A stretch of 5,107 bases of DNA. Source: Clostridiales bacterium UBA7044. Lineage in GTDB: Bacteria > Bacillota > Clostridia > Oscillospirales > Oscillospiraceae. The stretch is taken from positions 1 through 5,107 of the forward strand of contig DLAP01000054.1 in the NCBI GenBank assembly GCA_002493965.1. Reading direction: 5' to 3'. Shown one piece after another: positions 1 to 5,074 of this stretch. Within the stretch, counting starts at the first letter, position 1. Every line of letters starts with the position of its first letter. The position numbers and the translations under genes were made by a program. The notes beneath the pieces are model-generated. The model was not told the DNA's origin. It searched no databases and worked only from the letters and a program-made list of their open reading frames with translations.

Positions 1-23
1 TGGTCGAGATGTACAAGGACTAA
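1..23 (+). CDS. 3' end of an upstream gene (partial)
   Basis: Reading from position 3 gives V-E-M-Y-K-D followed by a TAA stop at 21-23. A strong rho-independent terminator begins about 30 bases later, as expected at the end of a transcription unit. Six residues are too few to name the product. It is called as coding only because of the stop placed just ahead of the terminator on the same strand. Confidence 0.5.
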
Positions 24-52
24 TCCTCAACCTCGTCTCATAAGCTAAAGTG

Positions 53-87
53 CCCGCCCTCAGGGGAACCCCTGAGGGCGGGTTTTT
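53..87 (+). terminator. Strong rho-independent terminator before the flavoprotein gene
   Basis: A perfect 14-bp GC-rich stem pairs 53-66 with 69-82. The apparent loop is only AA, so in practice a four-base GAAC loop. Five T residues (83-87) follow. It should end transcripts of the gene finishing at 23. It lies only 16 bases before the start codon of the next gene, leaving no room for a promoter between the T-run and the ribosome binding site, so it may act as a partial terminator or attenuator. Confidence 0.9.
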
Positions 88-103
88 AGAAAGGAGATTC
101 TTC

Positions 104-721
104 ATGAAAGTATTACTGATCAACGGCAGTCCGAAGAAGAACGGCAACACCGCTTATGCGCTTAACCAGATGGCAGAGGTCTTCGCCGCTGAGGATGTGG
201 AAGCGGAGATCCTCCACATCGGCAATCAGCCTATCCGGGGCTGTATCGCCTGCGGCAGCTGTGCCAAAAAGGGCCAGTGTGTCTTTGACGACGCCGTGAA
301 CGAGGCCGCCTCCAAGTTCCAGGAGGCCGACGGCATTGTGGTGGGCAGCCCCGTGTATTACGCCTCCGCCAATGCCACCCTGGTCGCCTTTTTAGATCGG
401 CTGTTCTACAGCACCCCCTTTGACAAGCGGATGAAGGTGGGCGCCAGCGTGGTCATCGCCCGCCGGGGAGGATGCTCTGCCACCTTCGATGAACTGAATA
501 AGTATTTCACCATCTCCGGTATGCCCATTGCCTCCAGCAGCTACTGGAACAGCGTCCATGGCCGGACCCCCGGGGAAGCGGAGCAGGATCTGGAGGGCAT
601 TGCCACCGTCCGGAATCTGGCAAAGAACATGACCTTCCTGATGAAGTCCATCGCTCTGGGGAAGGAGACCTTCGGCCTGCCCGAATACGAGCCCCGGCAG
701 ATGACCAATTTCATTCGATAA
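104..721 (+). CDS. Iron-sulfur-type flavoprotein / NADPH-dependent FMN reductase family
   Basis: The 205-residue product has a flavodoxin-like fold and probably binds FMN to carry out electron transfer or NAD(P)H-dependent reduction in the cytoplasm. The N-terminal strand MKVLLINGSP leads into the phosphate-binding loop GSPKKNGNT (residues 8-16), and GSPVYY (81-86) is the second conserved flavin-contact loop. A compact cysteine cluster, C47-X2-C50-X2-C53-X5-C59, fits the CX2CX2CX4-7C pattern of archaeal and clostridial iron-sulfur flavoproteins that carry a [4Fe-4S] cluster. The start is the ATG at 104, with AAAGGAG at 90-96; the reading frame extends upstream to 50, but that stretch is the terminator hairpin. 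A 51-codon gene follows after 9 bases and is probably co-transcribed. The substrate or redox partner is unknown. Fold assignment is firm; cluster binding is inferred from the cysteines. Confidence 0.9.
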   Translation: MKVLLINGSPKKNGNTAYALNQMAEVFAAEDVEAEILHIGNQPIRGCIACGSCAKKGQCVFDDAVNEAASKFQEADGIVVGSPVYYASANATLVAFLDRLFYSTPFDKRMKVGASVVIARRGGCSATFDELNKYFTISGMPIASSSYWNSVHGRTPGEAEQDLEGIATVRNLAKNMTFLMKSIALGKETFGLPEYEPRQMTNFIR

Positions 722-730
722 GGAGAACAT

Positions 731-886
731 ATGCTCTGTACCATCATCGATATCCGGGGCGATTACGCCTATGTCAAGTATGACGAAACCGGCATTGTCT
801 CCGAGGTTGCCTTTGCCCTGCTGCCCTTTGGGGTGGACGTGGGGGACCGGCTGAAATTTGAGAATTACGAGTTTTCCCAGATTTGA
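731..886 (+). CDS. 51-residue mini-protein, HypC-like or DUF3006-like
   Basis: This short gene has an ATG at 731 and a TGA at 884-886. Its AAGGAG site (720-725) overlaps the TAA of the flavoprotein gene, so the pair is tightly coupled. The product begins MLCTIIDIRGDYAYVKY and continues with EVAFALLP (residues 25-32) and GVDVGDRLKFENYEF (34-48). The order 'I-D-I-x-G-D-x-A-x-V ... E-V-x-x-x-L-L-P ... V-G-D' resembles the small beta-barrel of HypC/HupF hydrogenase chaperones, and also DUF3006 proteins. It lacks the HypC N-terminal M-C-x-x-x-P: its only cysteine is residue 3 and there is no following proline, so a true hydrogenase-maturation role is unlikely. A bidirectional terminator follows directly. 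It is real by RBS, spacing and codon pattern; function unknown. Confidence 0.8.
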   Translation: MLCTIIDIRGDYAYVKYDETGIVSEVAFALLPFGVDVGDRLKFENYEFSQI

Positions 887-890
887 ATCA

Positions 891-923
891 AAAACCAGCC
901 TGCACAAAACAGGCTGGTTTTTT
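891..923. terminator. Bidirectional terminator between convergent genes
   Basis: A 12-bp perfect stem pairs 891-902 with 910-921 around a 7-base loop. Its core is CCAGCCTG/CAGGCTGG, flanked by AAAA on the left and TTTTTT on the right, so both strands give a hairpin followed by a U-run. It ends the flavoprotein/mini-protein transcript on the plus strand and the membrane-protein gene on the minus strand, whose stop codon (922-924) overlaps the T-run. Confidence 0.9.
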
Positions 924-1449
924 ATGATTTCCCCACATATTTGGTGTGAATGCATACAAGGGATTCCATTTCCGCTAGGGGATGCAGCGCAATCCGATTT
1001 CGAAGCTCCGCTTCCCCTTCCCGGGCCGTCTCAAAGCCTGTACTGTGCTTTGTTACATAGACCAGGGCGTTTCGCTCCGGGTCATAGCAGCCGCCGTAGG
1101 CTTCCAGGAAGGTTTCCAGCGCATGGAAGTCCTCCCGGTTCTGCTCCGGGTGACTGCGCCTGTAGTCTTCATAGGCTTTCAGCAGATTTCCGGTGTCATA
1201 CATGGTTATTTGATACCCTGCCTGGTTATGCTTTCTCGGATGGAATCGAAGGGCAATGGTCCCCAGATAGTTTCCTTCGCTGAGCTCATAAACCGCCTGC
1301 CCCGCTTCCAGAAAATCCGCCGTCACGGCAGCGGCCTCCCAAATCAGGGCCTGGGCATCCTCCTCCGCTGGCAGCTCCTTTTTAATCCGTCGGATATACG
1401 CAAAGCCCCCAACACTCAAGACAATCAGCAGCAGGATCAGAACTACCAT
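922..1449 (-). CDS. Single-pass membrane protein of unknown function
   Basis: The 175-residue product starts with one strongly hydrophobic segment (residues 1-19, V/L/I/G rich) followed at once by the basic patch RRIKK (20-24). By the positive-inside rule this places the soluble remainder in the cytoplasm as an N-anchored protein. The soluble part is mixed alpha/beta: an acidic helical stretch (about 27-60), a likely beta region (about 61-84), a helical region containing KAYEDYRRSHPEQNREDF (91-108), and a C-terminal part with C121 and C166. I recognise no family or catalytic motif. The ATG start is preceded by GGGGAGGG (minus strand). Its promoter is overlaid by an inverted-repeat operator next to the divergent HTH regulator gene, so it is the likely target of that regulator. 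Confidence 0.8.
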   Translation of the reverse strand: MVVLILLLIVLSVGGFAYIRRIKKELPAEEDAQALIWEAAAVTADFLEAGQAVYELSEGNYLGTIALRFHPRKHNQAGYQITMYDTGNLLKAYEDYRRSHPEQNREDFHALETFLEAYGGCYDPERNALVYVTKHSTGFETAREGEAELRNRIALHPLAEMESLVCIHTKYVGKS

Positions 1450-1498
1450 CTTCTTCCCTCCCCTTTCTAAGAAACCTCCGGATCCGTCGTTCTGTCAT

Positions 1499-1527
1499 AT
1501 TTTACCGCATTTTGCGGTAAAAGTCAA
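1499..1527 (-). promoter_or_regulatory. Promoter of the membrane-protein gene
   Basis: On the minus strand, TTGACT (1522-1527) is separated by exactly 17 bases from TAAAAT (1499-1504), each one mismatch from the sigma-A consensus. The predicted transcript starts near 1492 and leaves a leader of about 43 bases ahead of the ATG at 1449. The spacer consists almost entirely of the inverted-repeat operator at 1500-1522. Confidence 0.8.
1500..1522. promoter_or_regulatory. Perfect inverted-repeat operator, probable HTH-regulator site
   Basis: TTTTACCGCA (1500-1509), three T residues, then TGCGGTAAAA (1513-1522) form a 23-bp dyad with perfect 10-base arms. It covers most of the -10 box and fills the spacer of the minus-strand promoter, touching the last base of the -35 box. 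A bound protein would block RNA polymerase. The divergent Xre-type regulator is the obvious candidate ligand. It is not a terminator, because its tails do not fit either gene's end and it sits upstream of both genes. Confidence 0.8.
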
Positions 1528-1530
1528 TCC

Positions 1531-1542
1531 CCGGATATCCGG
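1531..1542. promoter_or_regulatory. Second palindrome in the HTH-gene promoter region
   Basis: CCGGATATCCGG is a perfect 12-bp palindrome, 8 bases from the first operator and just upstream of the extended -10 of the HTH gene. It differs in sequence from the first dyad, so it may be a site for another factor or a chance palindrome. Its position would let a bound protein control the HTH gene separately. Confidence 0.35.
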
Positions 1543-1544
1543 TA

Positions 1545-1553
1545 TGCTATCAT
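1545..1553 (+). promoter_or_regulatory. Extended -10 promoter of the HTH gene
   Basis: TGCTATCAT matches the extended -10 pattern TGnTATAAT with one mismatch. No good -35 hexamer lies 16-18 bases upstream (around 1525-1530), which is tolerated in extended -10 promoters. Transcription would begin near 1560, giving a leader of only about 14 bases that contains the ribosome binding site. Confidence 0.5.
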
Positions 1554-1573
1554 TTCTATAGAGGGGTGGTATC

Positions 1574-1786
1574 ATGTATCAGCGTTTACGGGATTTGCGG
1601 GAAGACCGGGACTTAAAGCAGCGGGAGGTTGCAGAGCTTTTGCGCTGCTCTCAACAGGTGTACAGTAACTACGAACTGGGCCAGCGGGATATCCCCACGG
1701 ATGTGCTCATTCGCCTTTCCGATTTCTATAAAGTTTCCGTGGATTATCTGCTGGGGCTGACCAATAATCCGGTGCGAAATCTATAA
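1574..1786 (+). CDS. Xre/Cro-family HTH transcriptional regulator
   Basis: This is a 70-residue stand-alone DNA-binding protein of the Cro/C1 (HTH_3) type with no effector domain. The N-terminal MYQRLRDLREDRDLKQREVA gives helix 1 and the start of helix 2; ELL followed by CSQQVYSNYELGQRDIP (about residues 21-41) holds the turn and the recognition helix, with Q27, Q28 and Y30 likely base-contacting. The rest (DVLIRLSDFYKVSVDYLLGLT, 43-63) is the typical final helices. The start ATG at 1574 is preceded by GAGGGGTGG (1561-1569). It is divergent from the membrane-protein gene and shares with it an intergenic region holding a perfect dyad, so it is likely an autoregulator and repressor of that gene. 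The family is certain; the target is inferred from position. Confidence 0.93.
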   Translation: MYQRLRDLREDRDLKQREVAELLRCSQQVYSNYELGQRDIPTDVLIRLSDFYKVSVDYLLGLTNNPVRNL

Positions 1787-1788
1787 AA

Positions 1789-1824
1789 ATGACAGCCATC
1801 GGCTTTTGAACCGATGGCTGTCAT
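1789..1824. terminator. Terminator between HTH gene and dipeptidase gene
   Basis: A perfect 14-bp stem pairs 1789-1802 with 1811-1824 around an 8-base loop. On the minus strand it is followed by TTTTTATAG, a good U-run, so it primarily ends the minus-strand dipeptidase operon, whose stop codon lies 3 bases away. On the plus strand the tail (GCTTTA) is weak but may still serve the HTH gene, which ends at 1786. Confidence 0.85.
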
Positions 1825-1827
1825 GCT

Positions 1828-2559
1828 TTATCCTACCCGTACCGGGTCGAAAATTTTCTCCGGCTCATAGCGGTCGGTGTCGTTAAAATGCCACCACTCC
1901 CCAAAGTAGCCGCTAAAACCGTTCTTTTCCATAACCTCCTGGAGAAGCATGGCATTTTCCCGCTGGGTATCTGTACAGTCGGAATAGTCCCGGTCGGCTT
2001 TCGCGGAGAAGTTATCAAACTCCGTGGGCATCTCCAGTTCCCGGCCCGTTTCATCCACCAGGGTAACATCCACGGCGTTGCCCCGGGTGTGATTGCTGTA
2101 GCCCAAGTTGGGATTTGCCACGAAGTTATCGTCGGGGCAGGCCTCCCAAAGCGCAAACTGGGCGGAAACCGGCCGGAAGCCGTCCCAGATTTTCAGCCGC
2201 AGGCCCAGCTCGGCGAAGGCCGCCTGGGCGTCCCTCAGCTTCTTCACCGTGCCGTAGCGCAGATATACGTCCTGAAAGTCATAGATCACCTGCCCGGTGA
2301 AGTTGTGGTCAGTGCTGTATTTCAGTTCCGTCAGGATATCCGGAATATAGTCTGCTACCCGGGCCATATCCTCGTCCCGGGGCGTCAGGGTAGTTGCCTC
2401 CGGGAGTACCGGCACATAAGGCTCCCCCAGGGTGGCATGGGTGATCTCAGGGTAAGTCTCAAAGCTGGTTTCCACAATCTGGGATTGGGTCCCACAGGAT
2501 GCCAGAGGCAGGCAAAGAGCTGCTCCCAGCATCAGAAAAGCCGCCTGTTTTCCATTCAT
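1828..2559 (-). CDS. VanX-type D-alanyl-D-alanine dipeptidase lipoprotein (peptidase M15D)
   Basis: The 243-residue product is a zinc metallopeptidase of the VanX/DdpX family, which cleaves D-Ala-D-Ala dipeptide. The zinc-site motif SNHTRGNAVD supplies H157 and D164; GEWWHF (220-225) supplies catalytic E221 and zinc ligand H224; DGFRP (126-130) carries R129, matching the transition-state arginine of VanX. All key residues are present, so it should be active. The N-terminus has a signal peptide ending in the lipobox LASC, with lipidation at C22, so the enzyme is predicted to be anchored outside the membrane, unlike cytoplasmic VanX. It therefore more likely trims or salvages wall-derived D,D-peptides than gives vancomycin resistance, and no vanS/R/H/A genes are adjacent. 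Its ATG overlaps the TGA of the AI-2E transporter gene (ATGA, 2556-2559), and no clear Shine-Dalgarno site is visible, so translation is probably coupled. Confidence 0.9.
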   Translation of the reverse strand: MNGKQAAFLMLGAALCLPLASCGTQSQIVETSFETYPEITHATLGEPYVPVLPEATTLTPRDEDMARVADYIPDILTELKYSTDHNFTGQVIYDFQDVYLRYGTVKKLRDAQAAFAELGLRLKIWDGFRPVSAQFALWEACPDDNFVANPNLGYSNHTRGNAVDVTLVDETGRELEMPTEFDNFSAKADRDYSDCTDTQRENAMLLQEVMEKNGFSGYFGEWWHFNDTDRYEPEKIFDPVRVG

Positions 2560-3821
2560 TTCTTCTTCTGAGACTGCCTCTCCATAAACTGCTCCTTCAT
2601 TTTTTGCAGACGCAGCCGCTCCTTTCGTTCCTTATTCTTTTTGAATTGGGACTGGATTTCCGGCGGCTGGTTCTGGAGCTTCTCTTCCGGAATCTCCCGC
2701 TTTTGCAGACGCTTATCCGTAAACTCCCGGGCCAGGGTATAAAAGACGGAGGTCAAAGGGATCATCAGCAGCATACCGCCCACGCCCATCAGATCGCCGC
2801 CTATGGTGACGGCTACCAGCACCCACATACCCGGCAGGCCAATGGAGGTGCCCACCACTCTGGGGTAAATCAGGTTATTTTCCAGCTGCTGGATCACCAG
2901 GAACATGACCACAAAGGTGACTGCCTGAATGGGATTGTCCACCAGGATGAAGAACGCGCCCACGGTGCAGCCCACGAAAGCGCCCACCACAGGAACCAAT
3001 GCCGTCACAGCAATAACCACACTGACCAGAGGCGCATAGGGCATACCGAAGATGGTCATAGCAATGGCAAACAGACAGCCCAAAATGCAGGCTTCCAGAC
3101 ACTGACCGGAAATAAAATTGGAGAAGGTGGCGTTGGTCAGCCGCAGGATCCGGATAATCTCATCGGTGATATGCTCCGGTACAATGGAATACAGGATCCG
3201 TCTCCCCTGTCGGGCCAGGATTTCCTTGCGCCCCAGGCAGTAGATGGAAAAAGCAATGCCAATCACCGTATTGACTACGCTGTTGGTCACGGTGCCGATC
3301 ACCGATACCGCGCCGCCCATAAAGGTGCTGGCCTGGTTGCCCAGAAAGGAAAGAGAGTCCTTCAGAATGGTGGACCAATCCAGGCTCTGCAAGTCAAAGG
3401 TCGCTAAAATCCAGTCCCGAACTCCCGGGTTCTCGTCCATCAGCCGCATGAGACTGGCCGACGTCCGTTCCACAAAGGCAGGCAGCTTGGTTGCCAGAGA
3501 CGCCGTGGTTTTCTGGATCTGGGGGATCAGAAGTTCCACCACAAACATGATGACCAGCACCAGTGCGGCTATGGTCAACACAATGGCCAGGGCACGCCGA
3601 AATCCCGGTTTATGGATGCCGTCCAGCTGCCGTTCAATGGCCCGCATAGGCACGTTGAATACGAAAGCGATACAGGCGCCGATAAAGAAGGGCGCAAACA
3701 GGTCCCAAATCGCCACGAACACTTTACTTGCCCGGGCCGTATCCAGCAGGAGCCAGGCAAAGACCAGACATCCCGCAATCAGCAGGAATAGTTTATGGAG
3801 AAGCTTTTTATCGATCTGCAA
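2556..3821 (-). CDS. AI-2E family transporter (PF01594-type membrane protein)
   Basis: The 421-residue polytopic membrane protein belongs to the AI-2E/UPF0118 family, whose members include the E. coli AI-2 exporter TqsA and various Na+/H+ or unknown exporters. Hydrophobic segments lie at about 9-27, 36-56, 77-99, 172-196, 243-261, 264-292, 300-315 and 332-361, with the family's extracytoplasmic stretch between segments 3 and 4. The conserved QQLENNLIYPRVVG (311-324) and GLPGMWVL...GGDLMGVGGMLLMIPL (328-356) are family hallmarks. The start is a TTG at 3819-3821, with GGAGGGG at 3827-3833, five bases away. The C-terminus (about 366-421) is an unusually long Lys/Arg/Gln/Glu-rich tail. It lies 38 bases after the aldolase gene and overlaps the dipeptidase gene by 4 bases. 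The substrate cannot be deduced. Confidence 0.93.
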   Translation of the reverse strand: MQIDKKLLHKLFLLIAGCLVFAWLLLDTARASKVFVAIWDLFAPFFIGACIAFVFNVPMRAIERQLDGIHKPGFRRALAIVLTIAALVLVIMFVVELLIPQIQKTTASLATKLPAFVERTSASLMRLMDENPGVRDWILATFDLQSLDWSTILKDSLSFLGNQASTFMGGAVSVIGTVTNSVVNTVIGIAFSIYCLGRKEILARQGRRILYSIVPEHITDEIIRILRLTNATFSNFISGQCLEACILGCLFAIAMTIFGMPYAPLVSVVIAVTALVPVVGAFVGCTVGAFFILVDNPIQAVTFVVMFLVIQQLENNLIYPRVVGTSIGLPGMWVLVAVTIGGDLMGVGGMLLMIPLTSVFYTLAREFTDKRLQKREIPEEKLQNQPPEIQSQFKKNKERKERLRLQKMKEQFMERQSQKKK

Positions 3822-3844
3822 AGAGACCCCTCCTTTTTTCTTAC

Positions 3845-3853
3845 ATTATGCCA
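3845..3853 (-). promoter_or_regulatory. Possible internal promoter for the transporter/dipeptidase genes
   Basis: On the minus strand TGGCATAAT fits the extended -10 pattern TGn plus TATAAT with one mismatch. It lies between the aldolase stop and the transporter start, with a predicted start near 3838 and a leader of about 16 bases. No convincing -35 box is present at 16-18 bases. It could allow the two distal genes to be expressed apart from the aldolase gene. Confidence 0.35.
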
Positions 3854-3859
3854 CATTTT

Positions 3860-4933
3860 TCAAACATTCGGGTGAACAGGCTGTAAATTTACCGGGTACA
3901 AAAGGATACGGAGGTCATCGCACAGCGCCTGCACGTTTTCCTCAAGCGTTCCCCAGGAAGTACAGAAGCGGATCGCCCGGTGGGTTCCGTCCACCCGCTC
4001 CTGTTCGCAGAAGACGTAAGTTTTCCCCAGCTCTTCCAGAACCGCGTCAGGCAGAATGGGGAAAATCTGGTTGGTCACACCGGGAACCAGGTAGGGCACG
4101 CCGCATTTATCCAAGGTTTCCCGGATTCTGTCCGCCAGGTGAACGGCATGCGCGGCAATGCTCACATACAGGTTGTCCGTCATCAGGGTGTCAAACTGGA
4201 TCCCCAGCAGCCGCCCCTTGGCAAGCATCCCGCCGTGGCGCTTAATCAGATACCGGAAGTCCTCCTTTAAGGTTGGGTTCGTGATCACCACTGCCTCCCC
4301 GAACAGGGCGCCCACTTTCGTTCCGCCGATGTAGAACACATCGCACAGCCGAGCCAGATCGGGAAGAGTCACATCGTTTCCACGGCTTGCAAGGCCATAG
4401 CCCAGACGGGCACCGTCCAGGAACAGATACAGGCCCAGTTCATGGCAGGTTGCGGATAAATTCTCCAGTTCTTCCAGCGTATACAGGGTACCCAATTCGG
4501 AAGGGTTGGAAATGTACACCAGCTTGGGCTGTACCGTATGCTCGAAGCTGGGATCGGCCCGATGAGCCAGCACCACCTGCCGCACCTGCCGGGCCGTAAT
4601 TTTTCCGTCCTCCGAGGGTACGGTCAGCACCTTATGGCCGGTAGCCTCAATGGCGCCGGTCTCATGGCAGGCAATGTGGCCGCTGACCGCGCATAAGGCT
4701 CCCTGATGGGGCCGCAAGGCCGCCGAAATCACGGTCTGGTTTGTCTGGGTACCACCTACCAGAAAATGAACAGCCACGTCCTCCCGGCCGCACAGTGCCT
4801 GAATTTTCCCTGCGGCGGAAGCGCAGATATCATCCTCCCCGTAGCCCGGGGTTTGAATCAGATTGGTTTTCACCAGGGCTTCCAGAATCTTTTCGTGGCA
4901 GCCTTCGCAGTAGTCATTGTTGAAGTAGATCAT
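3860..4933 (-). CDS. Threonine aldolase family PLP enzyme (beta-eliminating lyase)
   Basis: The 357-residue product is a fold-type I pyridoxal-phosphate enzyme of the low-specificity L-threonine aldolase family, which cleaves L-threonine or allo-threonine to glycine and acetaldehyde. Motifs in order: GGTQTN (60-65, phosphate-binding region), HETGAIE (90-96, the ring-stacking histidine region), DGARLGYG (173-180, with D173 and R176 contacting the cofactor), FYIGGTK (200-206) with the Schiff-base lysine K206, KRHGGMLAKGRLLGIQF (231-247), and IRFCTSWGT (321-329) with the carboxylate-binding R322. An in-frame TTG lies five codons upstream (4948), but the ATG at 4933 has AGGAG six bases before it (4940-4944) and matches the usual start MIYFNNDY, so it is preferred. 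It is the first gene of a likely three-gene operon. Family firm; substrate stereospecificity is not readable from sequence. Confidence 0.92.
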   Translation of the reverse strand: MIYFNNDYCEGCHEKILEALVKTNLIQTPGYGEDDICASAAGKIQALCGREDVAVHFLVGGTQTNQTVISAALRPHQGALCAVSGHIACHETGAIEATGHKVLTVPSEDGKITARQVRQVVLAHRADPSFEHTVQPKLVYISNPSELGTLYTLEELENLSATCHELGLYLFLDGARLGYGLASRGNDVTLPDLARLCDVFYIGGTKVGALFGEAVVITNPTLKEDFRYLIKRHGGMLAKGRLLGIQFDTLMTDNLYVSIAAHAVHLADRIRETLDKCGVPYLVPGVTNQIFPILPDAVLEELGKTYVFCEQERVDGTHRAIRFCTSWGTLEENVQALCDDLRILLYPVNLQPVHPNV

Positions 4934-4963
4934 AGCATTCTCCTGCAAAAGAAGTTTTCTGTC

Positions 4964-4992
4964 ATTTTACCCCTTCTTGGGAAGTGTGTCAA
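4964..4992 (-). promoter_or_regulatory. Strong promoter of the threonine aldolase gene/operon
   Basis: On the minus strand, consensus TTGACA (4987-4992) is separated by 17 bases from TAAAAT (4964-4969), one mismatch from consensus. The transcript would start near 4957, giving a leader of about 24 bases that carries the AGGAG site. No terminator is visible between the aldolase and transporter genes, so it probably drives all three genes down to the terminator at 1789-1824. Confidence 0.85.
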
Positions 4993-5011
4993 GCACTCAT
5001 ATCCCGATTTC

Positions 5012-5074
5012 CCGATGCATAAGCTTTTTTAACACCGGGACGCTTGGTTTGCAAGCGACCTGACACAGCATCGG
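5012..5074 (+). promoter_or_regulatory. Possible structured leader of the rightmost gene
   Basis: CCGATGC (5012-5018) is the reverse complement of GCATCGG (5068-5074). Inside lies a perfect 6-bp hairpin, CGCTTG (5041-5046) with CAAGCG (5052-5057), around a 5-base loop. The outer pair ends at or in the ribosome binding site GGAGGGG (5073-5079), so folding could limit translation of the gene at 5085. No clear plus-strand promoter was found to confirm that this region is transcribed, and arms of 6-7 bp may arise by chance. Confidence 0.3.

Noticed and set aside
392..955. Minus-strand open frame opposite the flavoprotein and mini-protein genes
   Set aside because: It runs through a bidirectional terminator and lies opposite two genes with good ribosome binding sites; the sequence is Gly/His/Pro-rich shadow coding.
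1500..1522. Dyad as a terminator
   Set aside because: It lies in the divergent promoter region upstream of both genes, has only a 3-base centre, and coincides precisely with a promoter's -10 box and spacer.
1574..1786. Toxin-antitoxin or phage repressor module
   Set aside because: No toxin fold, integrase or phage gene is adjacent; the divergent partner has a membrane anchor and is much larger than typical small membrane toxins, so this reading is unsupported.
1828..2559. Part of a vancomycin-resistance (van) cluster
   Set aside because: Only a VanX-type enzyme is present; there is no VanH, VanA/B-type ligase or VanRS pair in the window, and the enzyme has an export signal.
2499..3407. Long plus-strand open frame (302 codons)
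   Set aside because: It is antisense to the AI-2E gene; its composition is rich in His, Gln and Gly, it lacks family motifs and a plausible ribosome binding site, and the opposite strand has clear hallmark motifs.
3887..3899. TTTACCGGGTA near the aldolase 3' end as another operator
   Set aside because: It lies inside coding sequence, shares only half of the operator arm, and is too short to separate from chance.
3244..4245. Long plus-strand open frame (333 codons)
   Set aside because: It spans two well-supported minus-strand genes and the gap between them, is rich in Arg/Ser/Pro, and matches nothing recognisable.
4934..4948. TTG start five codons upstream for the threonine aldolase
   Set aside because: The ATG at 4933 has AGGAG at ideal spacing within this stretch and gives the family's usual N-terminus; the TTG has no suitable site of its own.
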